Part shown: piece by piece, positions 15,783 to 24,351 of the stretch
How positions within the stretch are numbered: the stretch's first letter is position 1
Layout of the letters: every line of letters starts with the position of its first letter
Assembly (NCBI GenBank): GCA_044375105.1
Contig: JBILNK010000036.1
Location: forward strand, 1 to 28,500
Length of the DNA stretch: 28,500 bases
From: JBIKLM01 sp044375105
GTDB lineage: Bacteria > Planctomycetota > UBA1135 > GCA-002686595
Direction of reading: 5' to 3'
Notes under the pieces: generated by a model
What the model was told of the DNA's origin: nothing
The model's input: the letters and a program-made list of their open reading frames with translations, nothing else
Database searches by the model: none
Made by a program: the position numbers and the translations under genes

Positions 15783-16417
15783 GAGACTTCGCGCCGCCTC
15801 GCCACTTCCTGTCCTCGGAGGATCCCCCGGATCCGGCCGCTGTCCGGCCCGGACGGGCCACGGGAGGCGCTGACGCCGGAAGTCCCTGCGGCTCCAGCGC
15901 AGGCATTCGGCGCCTGGCGGCGCCCCTTGGGCGCGAGCCGAGGGCCCCCTTCGGATCGCTGGAGGGCGAACGCTTGGAGCTTCCCTTCGACCTGGAGGAG
16001 CGCTTGCAGATCGACGCGCTGAAGAGGACCTCGACAAGCGCTGCCCCGGGGGGGTCCCTCGGCCTCGCCCTGAGCCTTTACGACCTGTTGACCGACACAC
16101 GGGAGTTCCTCGGCACCCGAGGCCACCTCGATCTCGGCGGCCAGATCGACGAGTTCGCCTTCCTGGCGCAGTCCGCGCAGGCGCTCGAGCACGGCCTCGG
16201 GATCGTCGCAGAACGTCCGATCGATGCGCAGGCCGGCCCCCCTGCGGCTGGGCCTCGGCCTCTCCGAGGTCATCGTGGCCTCCCTGCTGCGGGCGCCGTG
16301 CTACGACAACCGCGACCGCATGTAGACCCCCAGCCGCGGCCGCCGGATGGCGGCCCAGGGCATGCCGACTGGGGCCCGACGCCGCTTGGTCCCAGCCCGA
16401 GCGACGCTGCCAGACGG
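15783..16417. other. 635-nt gap with a possible decayed coding stretch
   Basis: Two coding-like signals occur without an intact gene. On the minus strand an ATG at 16273, preceded by AGGGAGG at 5-nt spacing, opens a frame with a plausible amphipathic stretch (DDPEAVLERLRGLRQEGELV) that degrades into low complexity and runs into the DAO gene. On the plus strand 16242-16325 shows near-100% third-position GC and ends LLRAPCYDNRDRM-stop; upstream, the same strand is coding-like only in another frame. A six-C run at 16237-16242 sits where the plus-strand frame changes. I cannot decide which strand was real. It may be a frameshifted or decayed gene. Confidence 0.3.
16329..16369 (-). repeat. Dispersed 3'-end repeat, copy B
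   Basis: On the minus strand: GTCGGCATGCCC, then TGGGCCGCCATCCGGCGGCC, then GCGGCTGGG. It matches copy A (13557-13601) with one substitution in the first block, a shorter linker and a missing AGC triplet. It begins about 50 nt downstream of the thiC stop in the thiC direction. The hairpin between stop and tail is less perfect here than in the other copies. Confidence 0.62.
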
Positions 16418-18043
<1,626 letters not shown>

Positions 18044-18123
18044 GTGTGCAGGTCGCGGATGCGGCGGCCGCCGAGCGCCGTGCGAGGGCGACAGCCTCTC
18101 TCTGGCGACCGATCGGACAGCGC

Positions 18124-18129
18124 ATCCTA
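18124..18129 (-). promoter_or_regulatory. Possible -10 (TAGGAT) of thiC
   Basis: TAGGAT on the minus strand lies 80 nt before the thiC ATG. A TTGACC occurs upstream, but 24 bp away, too far for a standard -35. The intervening leader lacks the CUGAGA and terminal AGGGA boxes of a TPP riboswitch, and no Shine-Dalgarno precedes the ATG. Confidence 0.35.
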
Positions 18130-18502
18130 GCCCCGCCCCCGGTAGCCCCAAGAGGTCAAGCGGGCCGACCGGCACCAATCAGACGCGTCCACGATGCTTG
18201 GAGCCCCGGTCGGGGTGCGGCGCGGCTCGGTGCACCAGCGCGCACCCAGCTGGGACTTCCGGGGCCCCGTGTGGCAGGCACCAAGCTCTGAAAGGACGGC
18301 GCACTCCGAGGCCGTTGGTCCCCGGCCCGCGCGGCGGCCACAGGTCGGGCCGCGGCGAAGCGGGTTGCAGACCGTCGCCCCCACGAGCGGGCCGGGCAGC
18401 ATGCCCCTTTGGATCGGGACCGGGGCCGCCTGGGTCAGCCGCTGCGAGCGGCCCGGCCCGATCAGCCGATCGGGCAGCCATGGAAAGCCGATCGACGGGG
18501 GG
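18130..18502. other. 373-nt gap between thiC and the tRNA
   Basis: No protein gene is supported. Two hairpins sit 28-65 nt downstream of the tRNA 3' end on its strand: GCCCGATC/GATCGGGC with a 4-nt loop (18456-18475), and GCCGCT/AGCGGC with a 3-nt loop (18438-18452). They may serve as a tRNA 3' processing or termination signal without a U-tract. Confidence 0.45.
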
Positions 18503-18579
18503 TGGTAGCGGTGAAGGGATTCGAACCCCCGACACGCGGATTATGATTCCGCTGCTCTAACCAGCTGAGCTACACCGCC
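18503..18579 (-). tRNA. tRNA with CAT anticodon (elongator Met, or Ile2)
   Basis: 77 nt with encoded CCA. Acceptor GGCGGTG pairs with CACCGCT (one G-T). The D arm is GCTC-AGCTGGTTA-GAGC. The anticodon stem GCGGA/TCCGC carries loop ATCATAA, with anticodon CAT. The T loop TTCGAAT is canonical, on a T stem with G-T pairs. The first pair is G-T rather than unpaired, so it is not the usual bacterial initiator. Elongator tRNA-Met is the most likely identity; a lysidine-modified tRNA-Ile2 cannot be excluded without checking TilS identity elements. Confidence 0.95.
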
Positions 18580-18608
18580 TCCAAGACCCCGACCGCCGGC
18601 CCAACGCT

Positions 18609-18676
18609 CCGGTTGGAGCCTAGCCCCGGTTGGAGCCTAGCCCCGGTTGGAGCCTAGCCCCGGTTGGAGCCTAGCC
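18609..18676. repeat. Four exact 17-bp tandem repeats upstream of the tRNA
   Basis: CCGGTTGGAGCCTAGCC repeats four times without a mismatch. Read on the tRNA strand each unit carries GGCTAGGCTCC, containing TAGGCT (TANNNT). The nearest TAGGCT ends 37 nt before the mature tRNA 5' end. Seventeen is not a multiple of three, and no gene spans it. Confidence 0.9.
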
Positions 18677-19373
18677 CGACAGGGGGCGCCAGATCGGTGA
18701 GGTCGGGATCCTCCCCCTCCGGCCCGGACGCCCTGAGATCGTCGAGGAGGTTAGGACCGCCGGCGCGGTGGGTCAAGCGCGGCCCGAGCTGAAGCCAGAA
18801 AAAACCTGGGCTCGCCTCCCGCCAGGGGCGGGGGCACGGCGCACCGCACGGACTCTGGGCCACCCCTTGGGCCTCCGCATGCCAGGCAAGGCCTTCGGCA
18901 AAAATTAATCCGAGGTTTCGGGCGGCTTCCGCTCTTCCCCGGCATTCATTGCAGCGGCAAGACGAGCGGCGATTGCGAAGGGAGATCTGCCCACCTCCCT
19001 GCGCGATCGCGGCAAGTTCCTCCCCGGCGGGCGACCGCCTGGGGGAGTCCAGGGAGAAAAGGCGGGCGCCGGCCATCGGCCGGCGCCTGCCACCCTCCTT
19101 GCGACGGCGCGCGGAACCTCGGGAAGCGGGCAGGATGGATCGAAGTTCCCGAGCGGCTTCCGGACCTGGGGATAGGCGTCCAGCGGCCGCCGGCCCGCCA
19201 ACCGCGGTGACCGAGCTGGATCCGGGCTCGAAATCGGCCGTTGCCGCATCCGTCGGCTCCGGACTGCCCGTGGACCCCCGGGAAGAGGACGCCGACCGGG
19301 GCTCGGATCCCCTCCATGTGAAGGCCATCGGGCGGAAGAAGCCGGCGGGGAACCCCCGTGGGCTTACCTGATT
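18677..19373. other. Gene-poor stretch, about 700 nt
   Basis: Frames up to 257 codons are open on the minus strand and 140 on the plus strand, but they are rich in Gly/Arg/Ser/Pro, without motifs, start signals or coding composition. The only clear structure is the GGCGCCGGCC palindrome at 19065-19087. Confidence 0.4.
19057..19087 (-). terminator. Possible intrinsic terminator on the minus strand
   Basis: GGCGCCGGCC and GGCCGGCGCC form a 10-bp perfect stem with a 3-nt loop (19065-19087). On the minus strand it is followed by CGCC and a TTTT run. No upstream transcript is identified. Confidence 0.35.
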
Positions 19374-19406
19374 TTGACATTCGGAACCCGGCCCGAGACC
19401 TACGCT
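19374..19406 (+). promoter_or_regulatory. Possible weak promoter (TTGACA ... TACGCT)
   Basis: A perfect -35 consensus TTGACA (19374-19379) stands out in this GC-rich region. The nearest TANNNT, TACGCT (19401-19406), is 21 bp away rather than 17. A transcript would reach the hairpin at 19483-19525. Confidence 0.25.
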
Positions 19407-19420
19407 GCCATCCGTCGAAG

Positions 19421-19434
19421 CCCCCAATTGGGGG
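19421..19434. repeat. 14-nt perfect palindrome
   Basis: CCCCCAATTGGGGG reads identically on both strands. It lies between the TTGACA box and the hairpin at 19483 and could be a protein-binding site or the first stem of a transcript. Confidence 0.4.
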
Positions 19435-19482
19435 CAGACCTCGCGATTGGTCCGCCTCTCGGAAAGCCTGGAGGGCGGCTAA

Positions 19483-19525
19483 TTCTGGGGGCCGGCGACG
19501 GGCAGGGGTCGCCGGCCCCCCAGAA
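19483..19525 (+). repeat. GC-rich hairpin, upstream copy of the sRNA terminator stem
   Basis: The stem TTCTGGGGGCCGGCGAC pairs with GTCGCCGGCCCCCCAGAA with one bulged C, around loop GGGCAGGG. It is homologous to the terminator hairpin at 19920-19951: the loop is the same except one base, and C-G stem pairs here are replaced by T-A pairs there. The U-tract is missing in this copy. Confidence 0.7.
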
Positions 19526-19791
19526 CCCCGACCGCCGCGCCTCCATGGAGTCCTCTAGCCCCCCCGTCTAGCCCCCTCACCAAGCCCGTCCTTGGGCGCC
19601 CCCGCAGGAAGGGGAGGCAACAGCCCTGCCCCGGCTCGGGGAGGAGTGATGCCATCGGGGCCGCGGCTCGACAGCTGAACCGGACCCCCACCCATACAAC
19701 CGCAGCGGGCCACGGCCGCGCCAGGCCCCCAAGTCTGGGGCGGCGCTGGGTCATCTTTCCCTGGGGACAGAATGAATTCGAGACGAGGAGC

Positions 19792-19820
19792 TTGCCAGCC
19801 TTTCGAGCACACCCTATGCT
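19792..19820 (+). promoter_or_regulatory. Sigma-70-type promoter of a small RNA
   Basis: TTGCCA (19792-19797), a spacer of exactly 17 bp, then TATGCT (19815-19820). It is the best two-box promoter in the window and lies in a locally AT-richer stretch. The predicted +1, about 7 nt later, coincides with the first base of a stable UUCG-capped hairpin. Confidence 0.65.
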
Positions 19821-19826
19821 TTTGGT

Positions 19827-19959
19827 TGGATTGACTTCGGTCAGTCCAGGAGACCTCTGGAGTGAGTTGAGTGTTGCGAGCCGCTCGACTCGAATACCTC
19901 CAGCGGGCTCTCTCTCCCTGGGGCCGGTGATGGGCAAGGATCACCGGCCCCCCTTTTTT
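19827..19959 (+). ncRNA. Candidate novel small RNA, about 133 nt
   Basis: Bounded by a two-box promoter and an intrinsic terminator, with no ORF of note inside. Predicted folding: hairpin 1 GGATTGAC-UUCG-GUCAGUCC (19828-19847), closed by a C-G pair on a UUCG tetraloop. Then a branched domain in which GGAGA (19849-19853) pairs with UCUCC (19913-19917) and CUGGAG (19857-19862) pairs with CUCCAG (19898-19903). This encloses an inner hairpin with CGAG-CCG-CUCG (19877-19887) flanked by UUGAGU/ACUCGAA. Last comes the terminator. I do not recognise it as 6S, SRP, tmRNA, RNase P or 5S: length and conserved boxes do not match. It may be a trans-acting sRNA or a cis-leader that lost its gene, since no start codon with coding sequence follows. 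Confidence 0.55.
19920..19959 (+). terminator. Intrinsic terminator of the small RNA
   Basis: GGGGCCGGTGAT (19920-19931) pairs perfectly with ATCACCGGCCCC (19940-19951) around loop GGGCAAGG, followed by CC and six T. It is a textbook rho-independent terminator, and its stem and loop are homologous to the hairpin at 19483-19525. Confidence 0.8.
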
Positions 19960-19982
19960 GCCCGGAGGGCAAAAAAGGGGGG
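19948..19982. repeat. 16-bp perfect inverted repeat capturing the U-tract
   Basis: CCCCCCTTTTTTGCCC (19948-19963), loop GGA, then GGGCAAAAAAGGGGGG. Its left arm uses the last bases of the terminator stem and the whole T-run, so the two structures exclude each other. Reading on the minus strand gives the same stem, so that strand also has a six-T run. Confidence 0.75.
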
Positions 19983-19998
19983 CGATTTTCCCCCACCC

Positions 19999-20118
19999 GA
20001 CCCCCCCGGGCGGCCCTGTGGGCCGGCCCGACCCCCCCGGGCCCCCCCGGGCGGCCCTGTGGGCCGGCCCGACCCCCCCGGGCCCCCCCGGGCGGCCCTG
20101 TGGGCCGGCCCGCCCCCC
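19999..20118. repeat. Three-copy 41-bp GC-only tandem repeat
   Basis: The core GGGCGGCCCTGTGGGCCGG starts at 20008, 20049 and 20090, a 41-bp period. Cores are separated by runs of seven C around GGG. Each core forms GGCCC-TGT-GGGCC. The stretch is over 90% GC. All frames give Pro/Gly/Arg/Ala low-complexity peptides, so it is not a gene. The following 150 nt (to 20285) is G-rich on the plus strand with no feature seen. Confidence 0.85.
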
Positions 20119-20285
20119 CCCGGGGGTTGCGGAGATGGTAGGTGCGGCGGTGGTGTAGGTGCGGGTGGAGATGGGCGGGGTCGACTTGGGAAGCGGGCGG
20201 TGGAGAGTTCAGCTGGCGGCTTCGGTGGGCTGCGCTTAGGGCGGGGACGTCGAGAGCGGGTGGAGTGGCCAGGAGGGCGGGAGGC

Positions 20286-20330
20286 AAAAACCAGCGCGCG
20301 CTGCCGAGGGGGCTCGGGCAGCGCGCGCTG
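20286..20330 (-). terminator. Intrinsic terminator of the secreted hydrolase
   Basis: On the minus strand CAGCGCGCGCTGCC and GGCAGCGCGCGCTG form a 14-bp perfect stem, followed by G and TTTTT. It lies 27 nt after the hydrolase stop at 20357. Confidence 0.88.
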
Positions 20331-20356
20331 TTGTTCTGGGGGGCCCGGGCGGCCGG

Positions 20357-21796
20357 TCAGGGGGCGATCACCACGGTGACGAAGGACCCGTTGTTGGTCG
20401 GGCGGATCGAGAGCTCCTTAGATTGAGGGTCGTAGGACCAGGCGGCGGGCGCGAGGCCGTTGACCTGGATCGAATTGGGGCTCTGCGGGAACTGCTCGAT
20501 CACGAAGGTCGGCGCGGTGCCGTCGGTCGACCAGGTGGTGAAGACCAGGGTCTGCCCGGTCTGCAGGCCCAGCTGGGTCACGTCGATCGCCAGCTCGAGC
20601 AGATGGCGTGTACCGAGCAAGCCAAAGGAGTTGCTGCCGGCGCCGCCCAAAACGAAGTTGTAGCGTGCGACCCGCGACGGGGTCAGGGCGCGCACCTCGG
20701 TGAAGCGGTAGCGAGCCGGACGATCGGCGAAGATCTCGATCGGCGGGCCGTTGACCGGGGCCGCGCCAGGCGCGACTCCGGAAGCGAGCCAGTTGCAGGC
20801 CGCCACGTCATCCAAGGTCGACCAGGAGTGCAGGGCCGGACCGTTGTACTTGTTGACCAGCAGGTCGAGGCCCTGGGAGCTCAAATAGCTGGCCAAAGCG
20901 TCGTTTTGCAGCTTGAGCCCGGTCTCCGGGTCGTTTTGGTTGATGCTCAGGTAGACGCGGGTGTCCAGCAGGTTGGTCGAGGGAGCCAGGCTCACGTCGA
21001 GCGCGTTGCCGGAGTTGATGCGGCCGGCCGTGACGCGCTCGTAGTTGAACGGCACGCTGGTCGGGCTGCCGCCGAATACCAGCGGGTTCTGCATGATCAG
21101 CTGCAGATTCAGCGGCCCGGTGTTGTAGGCGTAGATCGGATCCACGGTGCCCACGTGGGAGACCAGGCCCGCCAGCCGGTAGCTGCCGGGGTCCTGGTGG
21201 CGCAGGCCGAAGCTGAGCGCGTTGAGGCCCCCCATCGAGAAGCCCACGGCGTAGATGCGCTCGGCATTCCAGTCGAAGTACTTGTCGACGAAGGCGAGCA
21301 CGGCCTCGAGCGCGCGCTGGGAGGGCTCGTTGGCGAAGTTGGTGTCGACCAGCCCAAACGGCGCCAGCAGCAGCCAGCCGCGCTGTTGGCAGATCATCGG
21401 GAGCTTGGTGTTCGGGTTGAACAGCGCCTGCTCGCTGACGCCGAAGTGGTGGAAACCGAGCACCATGGCGCGACGCTGGACCGGGATCTTTCCGATGTTC
21501 AGCGGGAACTGGAGCTTGAAGCGCTCGGCCAGGGTCGGATGACCCGAGACCCCCGGTGGCAACAGCACCTCGATCAGGGGGTCGCCCGAGACCGAGGGCA
21601 GAACCCTCCACAGGGCGCCTTCCGGGGTCACGGAGTAGGCCCCGCTGGAGGCCGCCTGTAGGAAAGGCACCGGGCCGGTGCTGGGCTGGCTGTAGGCGGC
21701 CGCGAAGCCCTGCGCGCAGGCCACCTGGGGCGCCAAGGCGTTCGCGAGCAGGGCGCCGGTCAGCGCCAAGGCGGGCAGGCATTGAATCGATTTCAT
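20357..21796 (-). CDS. Secreted alpha/beta hydrolase (esterase-like)
   Basis: 479 residues. A Sec signal peptide (MKSIQCLPALALTGALLANA, cleavage likely after ACA near residue 29) sends it to the periplasm or outside. The nucleophile elbow is GFSMGG, within RIYAVGFSMGGLNALSFGLR. The likely oxyanion region is VLGFHHFGVSE. Candidate acid and histidine are Asp in NQNDPETG and His in GPALHSW. The order resembles secreted esterases and PHB-depolymerase-type enzymes. The last ~110 residues (RFTEVRALTPSRVARYNFVL onwards) form a beta-rich accessory domain, perhaps for surface binding. ATG at 21796 starts the signal peptide; the upstream in-frame extension is not signal-like. The gene has its own terminator and a 381-nt upstream gap. 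The substrate is unknown. Confidence 0.83.
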   Translation of the reverse strand: MKSIQCLPALALTGALLANALAPQVACAQGFAAAYSQPSTGPVPFLQAASSGAYSVTPEGALWRVLPSVSGDPLIEVLLPPGVSGHPTLAERFKLQFPLNIGKIPVQRRAMVLGFHHFGVSEQALFNPNTKLPMICQQRGWLLLAPFGLVDTNFANEPSQRALEAVLAFVDKYFDWNAERIYAVGFSMGGLNALSFGLRHQDPGSYRLAGLVSHVGTVDPIYAYNTGPLNLQLIMQNPLVFGGSPTSVPFNYERVTAGRINSGNALDVSLAPSTNLLDTRVYLSINQNDPETGLKLQNDALASYLSSQGLDLLVNKYNGPALHSWSTLDDVAACNWLASGVAPGAAPVNGPPIEIFADRPARYRFTEVRALTPSRVARYNFVLGGAGSNSFGLLGTRHLLELAIDVTQLGLQTGQTLVFTTWSTDGTAPTFVIEQFPQSPNSIQVNGLAPAAWSYDPQSKELSIRPTNNGSFVTVVIAP

Positions 21797-22177
21797 GGCA
21801 GGGGCAGCCGCAAGGGACCGCCCGAAGAGTCTCGCAGGAGCCGGAGGCTGCCGGCGAGCGCACCCCGCCGCGGGCACCACCCACCGGACCAAAAACTACC
21901 CCCCTGGGGGGGCGATCTGCCGAAAAGCGACTTAAATAGAGACGGCCGGCCCACACACCGGGTTCCCCCGGCCCATTCCGAGCGGGTCTGCCGGGGGGGG
22001 GCCGGCCTCCGCGCCCTCGGCCGCAGAAGCCCCGTGGCCGCGCAGGAGCGGCCCATACGGGCCGCTGGATACGGGCCCTCGGTGCGCATATCGGTGGCGC
22101 CTCGAGGCCAATCCTCGGCCGGCCGACCCAGAGGTCCCCCAGCTGAGCGGCCCCGGGGCAACGCAGGGCCCGGGGCT
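21797..22177. promoter_or_regulatory. 381-nt gap with an AT-rich promoter-like patch for the hydrolase
   Basis: Most of the gap is GC-rich and featureless, but about 21885-21945 is clearly AT-richer. On the minus strand it contains CTATTTAAGTCGCTTTTC and, nearer the gene, GGGTAGTTTTTGG with TAGTTT (TANNNT). Between them lies CCCCCCCAGGGGGG. No -35/-10 pair with correct spacing can be fixed, so the start site is uncertain (leader about 90-140 nt). Confidence 0.35.
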
Positions 22178-23137
22178 TCAGGGCCCCTGGACATCGACCG
22201 CCGCGGGCGGCCAGGTGGGCCAGAGCAACAAGCCATGGCGCAGCCCACGGCCCGTGACCCGGGCCTCCCGGGCACCGAGGCGCTCGAGCATGGCCCCGAG
22301 GCCCACCAGGGCGGCGGGCAGGGTGCGGGCCCGGTCGGGCTCGATGCCCAGATCGCGGCGCGCCTCCAGGTCGAGCTCCGCCAGCCGGCGCGCCCAGCGC
22401 CAGGCGCTGGCGGGCCCCAGGACCCGCCCCTCGGCCAGGCGCGGGTCGAAGCTCTCGAGCCCCAGATCCAAGCAGGCCAGGTTGCTGGCGCTGCCCCCGA
22501 TCAGGCACAGCTCGCCACCGCCGCGGCATAGCCCCTCCGGAAAGCCCCGGGCAGCCTCCCGCGCCGCCAGCACGAGGCGCTCGAAGGCCACCGGTCCGAT
22601 CGGCTGGTCCGCCAGCTCGCCGAGCAAACGATCGGTGGCGAACACGGCGCCATAAGGAACCGAAAGCGCCTCGGCCCCGCCGGACCAGCACAATTCGGTG
22701 CTGCCGCCCCCCAGGTCCAGCAGGCGCTGGTCCGGCAGGCTGGGCCCCGGTCCGAAGGCCCCCAAGAAACCAAGGCGCGCCTCCAGGGGGCCCCCGACGA
22801 CGCACACGTCGAAGCCCAGCTCGCGCCGCACGCGCGCGACGAAGGCCGCCGCATCCGGGCTGCGCCTCAGGATCGCCGTGCCTGCGCAGCGCACCTCGGA
22901 GGGCTCGATGCCGCGCAGGCTGAGGCGGCGCTGGAAGGTGCGCAGCACCTCGAGGCAGCGCTCGACGGCTTCGCCGGCGAGCTGCCCGTCGGGCCCCGCG
23001 CCAGCCCCCAGCCGGGCGCTGGCCGCATGGTCCTCCAGCACCTCGAGGCCGCCGTCGCCGCGGCGCTCCGCGATCAACAGCAAAGCGGATTGGGTCCCCA
23101 GATCGATCGAGCCGAGGGGCCGCGTGGCGTTGCTCAT
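22178..23137 (-). CDS. Ppx/GppA-family phosphatase
   Basis: 319 residues, the length of a single Ppx/GppA catalytic module of the actin-like ATPase fold. Phosphate-1 motif: GSIDLGTQSALLLIAE (about 9-24; classical members have D-x-G-S-N-S). Phosphate-2 motif: LLDLGGGSTELCW (around 140-152). A late GLIGGSASNL-type segment (LCLIGGSASNLACLDL) is the third conserved region. Such enzymes hydrolyse polyphosphate and/or pppGpp. The C-terminal HD-like domain of long Ppx proteins is absent. The asparagine of the first motif is replaced by Gln16, which may alter nucleotide or metal contacts. ATG at 23137 is the first start in front of the fold. The 286-nt gap to the upstream beta-propeller gene has no clear promoter. 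Confidence 0.85.
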   Translation of the reverse strand: MSNATRPLGSIDLGTQSALLLIAERRGDGGLEVLEDHAASARLGAGAGPDGQLAGEAVERCLEVLRTFQRRLSLRGIEPSEVRCAGTAILRRSPDAAAFVARVRRELGFDVCVVGGPLEARLGFLGAFGPGPSLPDQRLLDLGGGSTELCWSGGAEALSVPYGAVFATDRLLGELADQPIGPVAFERLVLAAREAARGFPEGLCRGGGELCLIGGSASNLACLDLGLESFDPRLAEGRVLGPASAWRWARRLAELDLEARRDLGIEPDRARTLPAALVGLGAMLERLGAREARVTGRGLRHGLLLWPTWPPAAVDVQGP

Positions 23138-23423
23138 GGGGTCGAAGGAAGCGCGTTCGGGGAGGACTTTCGGGAGCGCGATTGTGGCGCGCCGCAGCCC
23201 CTCGGGCAGCACCGAAAATCGCCGCTGCAGGGCCGGCCGCGCCGGCTGTCCGAGCCCGGCCCGGACCCACCGAGGCCCGCACGCCGCACCGCGGGGCACC
23301 CTGAGGGCCGCTCGGCGCCGAGCCCCTTCCAACCCCGGCGATCGCCTGGATCGCGGACCCCCGGTGGATCGCCGCCGACGCCGAGTCTCCGTGAGCGCGC
23401 GCAGGAGCGCCGCCGGCGATCGA

Positions 23424-24293
23424 TCAGATCGCGTCGCAGGCGAAGGCACCGGCGCACTCGCCATCGATGGTGAACACCTGGATGCGCAGCCCCTCTCGAT
23501 CGAGCAGCGCCAGCCGTTGGCGCTCCCGATCGACCACCAGATCGGTCGGTGCCCAGATGCGACCGGTCTCCTCGCCCCCGACGGCCAACACGCGCAGCAG
23601 CTTGCCCCGGCCGTCGACCTCGAGCAGCGCCGGCTCGTCGCCGCCCACCAGCGCCGCGAAGCGCCCCTCCGCCAGGGCGCGTACGGCCACCAGCTCGGCT
23701 TCGCGCGCGCGCGGCAGCTCGACCTCGAAACTGAACCAATGCTCCAGATCGCGGAAGACCTGCACCCGCGGCCGCTGGGACTCGACCAGCACCAGGGAGC
23801 GCCCGAGCAGCTCGATGCCGCGCACGCCCTGGAAGCGGCCGTGGGACTCGCCGAGGGGCCGCAGGGAGCGCAGCAGGCTCCCAGATCCATCGAACACCTG
23901 GGCGCCGTGGCGGCGCGGGCCCAGCGATCCCACCACCAGCCACAGGTCATCGGAGCTGCCCCGTCCGGCCAACGCCGACGGCATCCCGAGGTTGCCGGCC
24001 ACGTCCGGTTCGCTGCGCCAGGGCGAAGGCGAGCGGGGATTCCCGAGGCGCTGGCTCTCCCGTCCGAACAGGGTGAAGCCGCGCAGGGCGCGTTGGCTCT
24101 TGTCCGCGAGCCACACGCGCCGATCGTCGTCGACGAACAGTCCGGCGATGCGGCAGGCGCCTGCGCCGCCGGCGGGCACGCGGAATCCGCCATCTAGGCG
24201 CCGCCCCTCCAGGTCGAAGGGCACCACGCGGCCGCTGCGCTCGGCGCTGGCCACGTAGAGAACTCCCTGGTTGAGGCACAGGCGCGCGCTCAT
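23424..24293 (-). CDS. NHL-type beta-propeller protein
   Basis: 289 residues. Repeating strand patterns with Arg/Asp-rich turns and VxVFD-like motifs are seen: RIAGLFVDDDRRVWLADKSQ, SLVLVESQRPRVQVFRDL, RFAALVGGDEPALLEVDGRG, and IWAPTDLVVDRERQRLALLD followed by GLRIQVFTIDGE. This matches NHL/6-bladed propellers, usually binding or scaffolding proteins. No signal peptide is recognised with ATG at 24293, which is unusual for this family; the start is supported by AGGAAAG about 5 nt upstream, one of the few Shine-Dalgarno-like sequences in the window. A possible promoter TTGTCT-17-GATAGG overlaps it. It lies 58 nt after the metallophosphoesterase gene on the same strand. Function unknown. Confidence 0.68.
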   Translation of the reverse strand: MSARLCLNQGVLYVASAERSGRVVPFDLEGRRLDGGFRVPAGGAGACRIAGLFVDDDRRVWLADKSQRALRGFTLFGRESQRLGNPRSPSPWRSEPDVAGNLGMPSALAGRGSSDDLWLVVGSLGPRRHGAQVFDGSGSLLRSLRPLGESHGRFQGVRGIELLGRSLVLVESQRPRVQVFRDLEHWFSFEVELPRAREAELVAVRALAEGRFAALVGGDEPALLEVDGRGKLLRVLAVGGEETGRIWAPTDLVVDRERQRLALLDREGLRIQVFTIDGECAGAFACDAI

Positions 24294-24351
24294 GGCTTTC
24301 CTATCGCCGATCGGGCCGCGGTAGACAAGCCCGCCGCGCCTGCGGGCGAGC

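Noticed and set aside
18609..18676. CRISPR array
   Set aside because: Units are directly contiguous 17-mers with no spacers, and no cas gene is nearby.
18654..19427. 257-codon minus-strand open frame in the gene-poor island
   Set aside because: Low-complexity Gly/Arg/Ser/Pro composition, runs into the tandem repeat, no start signal and no motif.
19792..19959. 6S RNA, SRP RNA or tmRNA
   Set aside because: Too short and branched for 6S, no GGAAGCAGCC-type SRP tip, and no tRNA-like ends or tag reading frame.
19792..20379. Plus-strand open frame with Pro/Gly-rich repeats over the 41-bp array
   Set aside because: The peptide merely reflects GC-only repeats; all frames are equally open and the array follows a terminator.
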